Source: Actinomycetota bacterium
GTDB taxonomy: Bacteria > Actinomycetota > Actinomycetes > Nanopelagicales > Nanopelagicaceae
Assembly (NCBI GenBank): GCA_013205455.1
Contig: JABMMO010000178.1
Location: 1-23,680, forward strand
DNA: 23,680 nt
Direction: 5' to 3'
Position numbers and translations under genes: made by a program. Below the pieces are notes generated by a model. It did no database searches. It saw nothing but the letters and a program-made list of their open reading frames with translations, and had not been told where the DNA came from. This document shows positions 21,333-23,680 of this stretch, piece after piece. The first letter of the stretch is position 1. Every line of letters begins with the position of its first letter.

Positions 21333-23578
21333 GCACTTCACAAATTGTTAGCACCAGCGAACAGATTGATTTAAAGCTTGAGGGAATGACTTGCTCGGCA
21401 TGTGTTGCCGCGATTGAACGATCATTAAATGGATTGGAAGGAATTTCAGCCACAGTTAATTTCGCAACTGAATCCGCCCATATTTTGGCTCCGAAGGGGT
21501 ACAAAGCGAGCGTGCTAATTGAAGTTGTGAAGAAAACTGGTTATGGCGCAACGTTATTGGCCGATGAAACCGAGAGTTTTTCCCGTTCTCGTCGAATGGG
21601 GTGGCGAGTTTTCTTCGCTGCAATTTTGGCAATTCCAGTAATTGTTATTTCAATGTCGATGTCAGTACATCATTACCTAGAACCAAAAATTATTAACGCG
21701 CTAGATTATTTCGGGATCGTGCATCCGCTTTACTCCGCAACTGGATGGCTTTCGATCGCAATTACGACCCCAATAATTTTCATTATTGCTTACCCGATTC
21801 ATAAAACCGCACTCCGAAATATCGCGCATCCAACTATGGATACTTTAATTTCGCTTGGTTCACTCTCCGCTTTTTCGTGGTCGATTTACGCTAATGCGAC
21901 CGGTGCTGGCGATATTTATACAGAAGTTGCCGCGGCTGTTATTTTATTTATTGTTTTAGGAAGATATTTAGAGAGCAAAGCAAAACGACGAGCGGGATCG
22001 GCCCTTGCTAATTTATTAGCAATCAATACCAAGGAAGTAACAATCTTGCGCGGTAATGAAGAAGTTGTAGCACCAATTCAATCTCTGGAAGTTGGCGATC
22101 ATTGCATAGTTAAGCCAGGCGACCGGATTCCAACTGATGGCATAGTTATTTCCGGTGAGAGTAGCGTTGATAATTCGCTAATCTCTGGTGAATCACTACC
22201 AATCGATGTAAAGTCCGGATCGCTTGTGGTTGGTGGTGCCATTAATTTAAACGGCAGATTGGTAATTCAAGCCCAACGAGTTGGTCGAGATACCGAACTC
22301 TCCCGAATTACTACGATGGTACTTACGGCACAGACCGAGAAGGCTCCGATTCAAAAAACCGTTGACCGAATTAGCGCAATTTTTGTCCCAATAGTTTTAC
22401 TAATTGCGATTGGAACTTTTGCAGTTTGGTATTTCACTGACCATTCATTGCAGATTTCAATAGCTGCCGCAGTGGCGGTATTAGTTATCGCTTGTCCATG
22501 CGCGCTTGGATTAGCTACGCCGGTCGCGCTTTTAGTGGCAACTGGGCGGGGCGCTCAGAATGGCATTGTGCTCCGTAAAACAAGCTCACTTGAAGTTGCG
22601 CGAACTATCAATACGGTTGTCTTTGACAAAACTGGCACATTAACTCTTGGTGAAATGCAAGTAACCGACTTAACTTTCGCGGCTAATCCAGCGCTAAAGA
22701 TCTCGTTATCTGACCTGCTCATCGCAACCCATACTGTTGAAGCGGATAACACCCATCCGGTGGCGCGCGCCATCACGCAATATTTAATTGGCCAAGGCGT
22801 TGCAAAAAGTTCTCTAACTGATTATTCGCAAACTTCAGGTCAAGGTGTAGCTGCAAGAGTAAATATCTTGGGGTCAGAGTTGCCAGTCTTGATTGGCACG
22901 CCAGCTTCTATTCTAAAAGCAACATTTTCGTTTCCTAAACCGTTACAAGAAGCGATTTCTAGGGCCGAATTAAATGGCCACTCTATTTCGGTTGTTGCCA
23001 TTGATGGCGTTGCATTAGCAGCGATTGAAGTTGGCGACACTATAAAGCCAGATGCTTCGCGATCTATTGCCGCGCTAAACGATGCATCGATGGAGTTATG
23101 GTTAATTACCGGAGATCATCGAAGTGCCGCGCTTGAAATTGCAAATCAAGTTGGAATCTCACCTGATCGCGTAATTTCAGAAGCATCTCCAGCAGATAAA
23201 GTTTTATTAATAAAGAAGTTGCGCGGCGAGGGCAAGAAAGTATTGATGCTTGGCGATGGAATTAATGATGCAGCCGCGCTTGTAGAATCTGATTTAAGTA
23301 TGGCAATGGGTACTGGAACTGATACTGCAATTTCGAGCGCAGATATCACGCTGCTCCGCCCAACACTTTTTGCTGCACTTGATGCAATTAATCTTTCGAA
23401 GCGAACTTTGGGAACTATTCGAGGAAATTTACTTTGGGCATTTGCATATAACGTAGTTGGAATTCCAATTGCGGCTCTAGGTTTACTTGATCCGATGTAT
23501 GCCGGCGCTGCTATGGCTGGTTCGAGTTTATTTGTGGTGCTTAATTCGCTTCGAATTAAGGTTCGACAAACCCAGTAA
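21329..23578 (+). CDS. copA: copper-translocating P1B-type ATPase
   Basis: It exports Cu(I) across the cytoplasmic membrane using ATP. The 749 residues show an N-terminal heavy-metal-associated domain with Cys22 and Cys25 (GMTCSACVAAIE), eight predicted membrane segments, the actuator motif SGES at 286-289, the ion-binding CPC at 389-391 in helix 6, the phosphorylated Asp433 in DKTGT, the His-Pro pair at 476-477 and GDGIND at 642-647. YNVVGIP (about 707-713) and MAGSS (729-733) are the other Cu(I)-site residues of the P1B-1 subgroup. All key residues are present. It overlaps hisN by four bases. No copper chaperone or CsoR/CueR regulator is next to it. Confidence 0.95.
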   Translation: MSTSQIVSTSEQIDLKLEGMTCSACVAAIERSLNGLEGISATVNFATESAHILAPKGYKASVLIEVVKKTGYGATLLADETESFSRSRRMGWRVFFAAILAIPVIVISMSMSVHHYLEPKIINALDYFGIVHPLYSATGWLSIAITTPIIFIIAYPIHKTALRNIAHPTMDTLISLGSLSAFSWSIYANATGAGDIYTEVAAAVILFIVLGRYLESKAKRRAGSALANLLAINTKEVTILRGNEEVVAPIQSLEVGDHCIVKPGDRIPTDGIVISGESSVDNSLISGESLPIDVKSGSLVVGGAINLNGRLVIQAQRVGRDTELSRITTMVLTAQTEKAPIQKTVDRISAIFVPIVLLIAIGTFAVWYFTDHSLQISIAAAVAVLVIACPCALGLATPVALLVATGRGAQNGIVLRKTSSLEVARTINTVVFDKTGTLTLGEMQVTDLTFAANPALKISLSDLLIATHTVEADNTHPVARAITQYLIGQGVAKSSLTDYSQTSGQGVAARVNILGSELPVLIGTPASILKATFSFPKPLQEAISRAELNGHSISVVAIDGVALAAIEVGDTIKPDASRSIAALNDASMELWLITGDHRSAALEIANQVGISPDRVISEASPADKVLLIKKLRGEGKKVLMLGDGINDAAALVESDLSMAMGTGTDTAISSADITLLRPTLFAALDAINLSKRTLGTIRGNLLWAFAYNVVGIPIAALGLLDPMYAGAAMAGSSLFVVLNSLRIKVRQTQ

Positions 23579-23605
23579 AAACTAGTAATTATAGCCAGTA
23601 ATAAT

Positions 23606-23680
23606 TGGTAGCGGGGGCAGGATTTGATCCTACGACGTCTGGGTTATGAGCGCAGCGAGCTACCGAGCTGCTCCACCCCG
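23606..23680 (-). tRNA. initiator tRNA-Met (CAU), first two bases outside the window
   Basis: Read on the minus strand from the window edge, the cloverleaf starts at position 3 (CGGGG). It has D-stem GAGC/GCTC with the initiator-type A11-U24 pair, anticodon loop CTCATAA with CAU, T-arm GTAGG/CCTGC, acceptor 3' strand CCCCGCT and an encoded ACCA ending at 23606. Overall it is closest to actinobacterial tRNA-fMet. Two oddities stand out: the anticodon stem is CTGCG/CCCAG, giving a C30-C40 mismatch inside the normally invariant three G-C pairs, and the T-loop begins with A54 instead of T54. Confidence 0.88.

Noticed and set aside
1..23680. CRISPR arrays, insertion sequences, phage genes or attachment sites
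   Set aside because: No regularly spaced repeats, transposase or integrase motifs, or terminal inverted repeats were seen; the tRNA at the right edge has no duplicated 3' segment in the window.

Overview
The window looks like chromosomal DNA of an AT-rich, streamlined actinobacterium. The best guess is a free-living freshwater or marine lineage such as acI/Nanopelagicales, but this is inferred from gene content and order and is not proven by any marker read here. Pointers to Actinobacteria are a fused Kgd-type 2-oxoglutarate decarboxylase, a SigR/RsrA-like redox sigma/anti-sigma pair with the small biotin carrier beside it, the order aroA-rsgA-hisN, the order prfB-ftsE-ftsX-S41 peptidase-smpB-ssrA, a nickel superoxide dismutase with its maturation protease, and many ATG starts that look leaderless. 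Genes are packed tightly, with ATGA overlaps, abutting stop codons and one tail-to-tail overlap.

Layout. 1-349 (minus): tmRNA, its 3' end cut by the window edge. 407-5092 (minus): smpB, a ctpA-like S41 peptidase, ftsX, ftsE and prfB, i.e. trans-translation rescue, periplasmic proteolysis, control of cell-wall hydrolysis at division, and release factor 2. 5105-9456 (minus): a compact Tad (type IVb) pilus locus with three pseudopilin-like or TadE/G-like proteins, one Flp-like pilin, TadC, TadB and the TadA ATPase. 9606-10157 (minus): a protein resembling a GGDEF domain whose signature has been lost. 10237-10984 (plus): two small unrecognised membrane proteins. 11106-14867 (plus): kgd. 14844-15620: divergent sodX (minus) and sodN (plus). 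15621-17377 (minus): a sigR-rsrA operon with the biotin carrier and a FlK-like hotdog protein downstream, and a recognisable SigR-type promoter in front of sigR. 17466-18191 (minus): a SRAP/HMCES-family protein. 18255-23578 (plus): aroA-rsgA-hisN-copA, with 1- to 4-base overlaps or a short gap. 23606-23680 (minus): an initiator tRNA, cut two bases short of its 5' end.

How it fits together. The left block pairs translation rescue (ssrA, smpB, prfB) with division (ftsEX). The Tad block should build a thin adhesive or DNA-uptake pilus, but the prepilin peptidase and TadZ are not in the window. The right-centre block is about redox and metal stress: Ni-SOD, a thiol-sensing sigma factor, and a copper exporter further on. 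No gene-free stretch exceeds 300 bases apart from the tmRNA. No CRISPR array, insertion sequence or phage gene was seen. The points most worth a second look are the initiator tRNA with a C30-C40 mismatch and A54, the signature-less GGDEF-like protein beside the pilus operon, and the recurrent TANNNT-6 nt-ATG arrangement.
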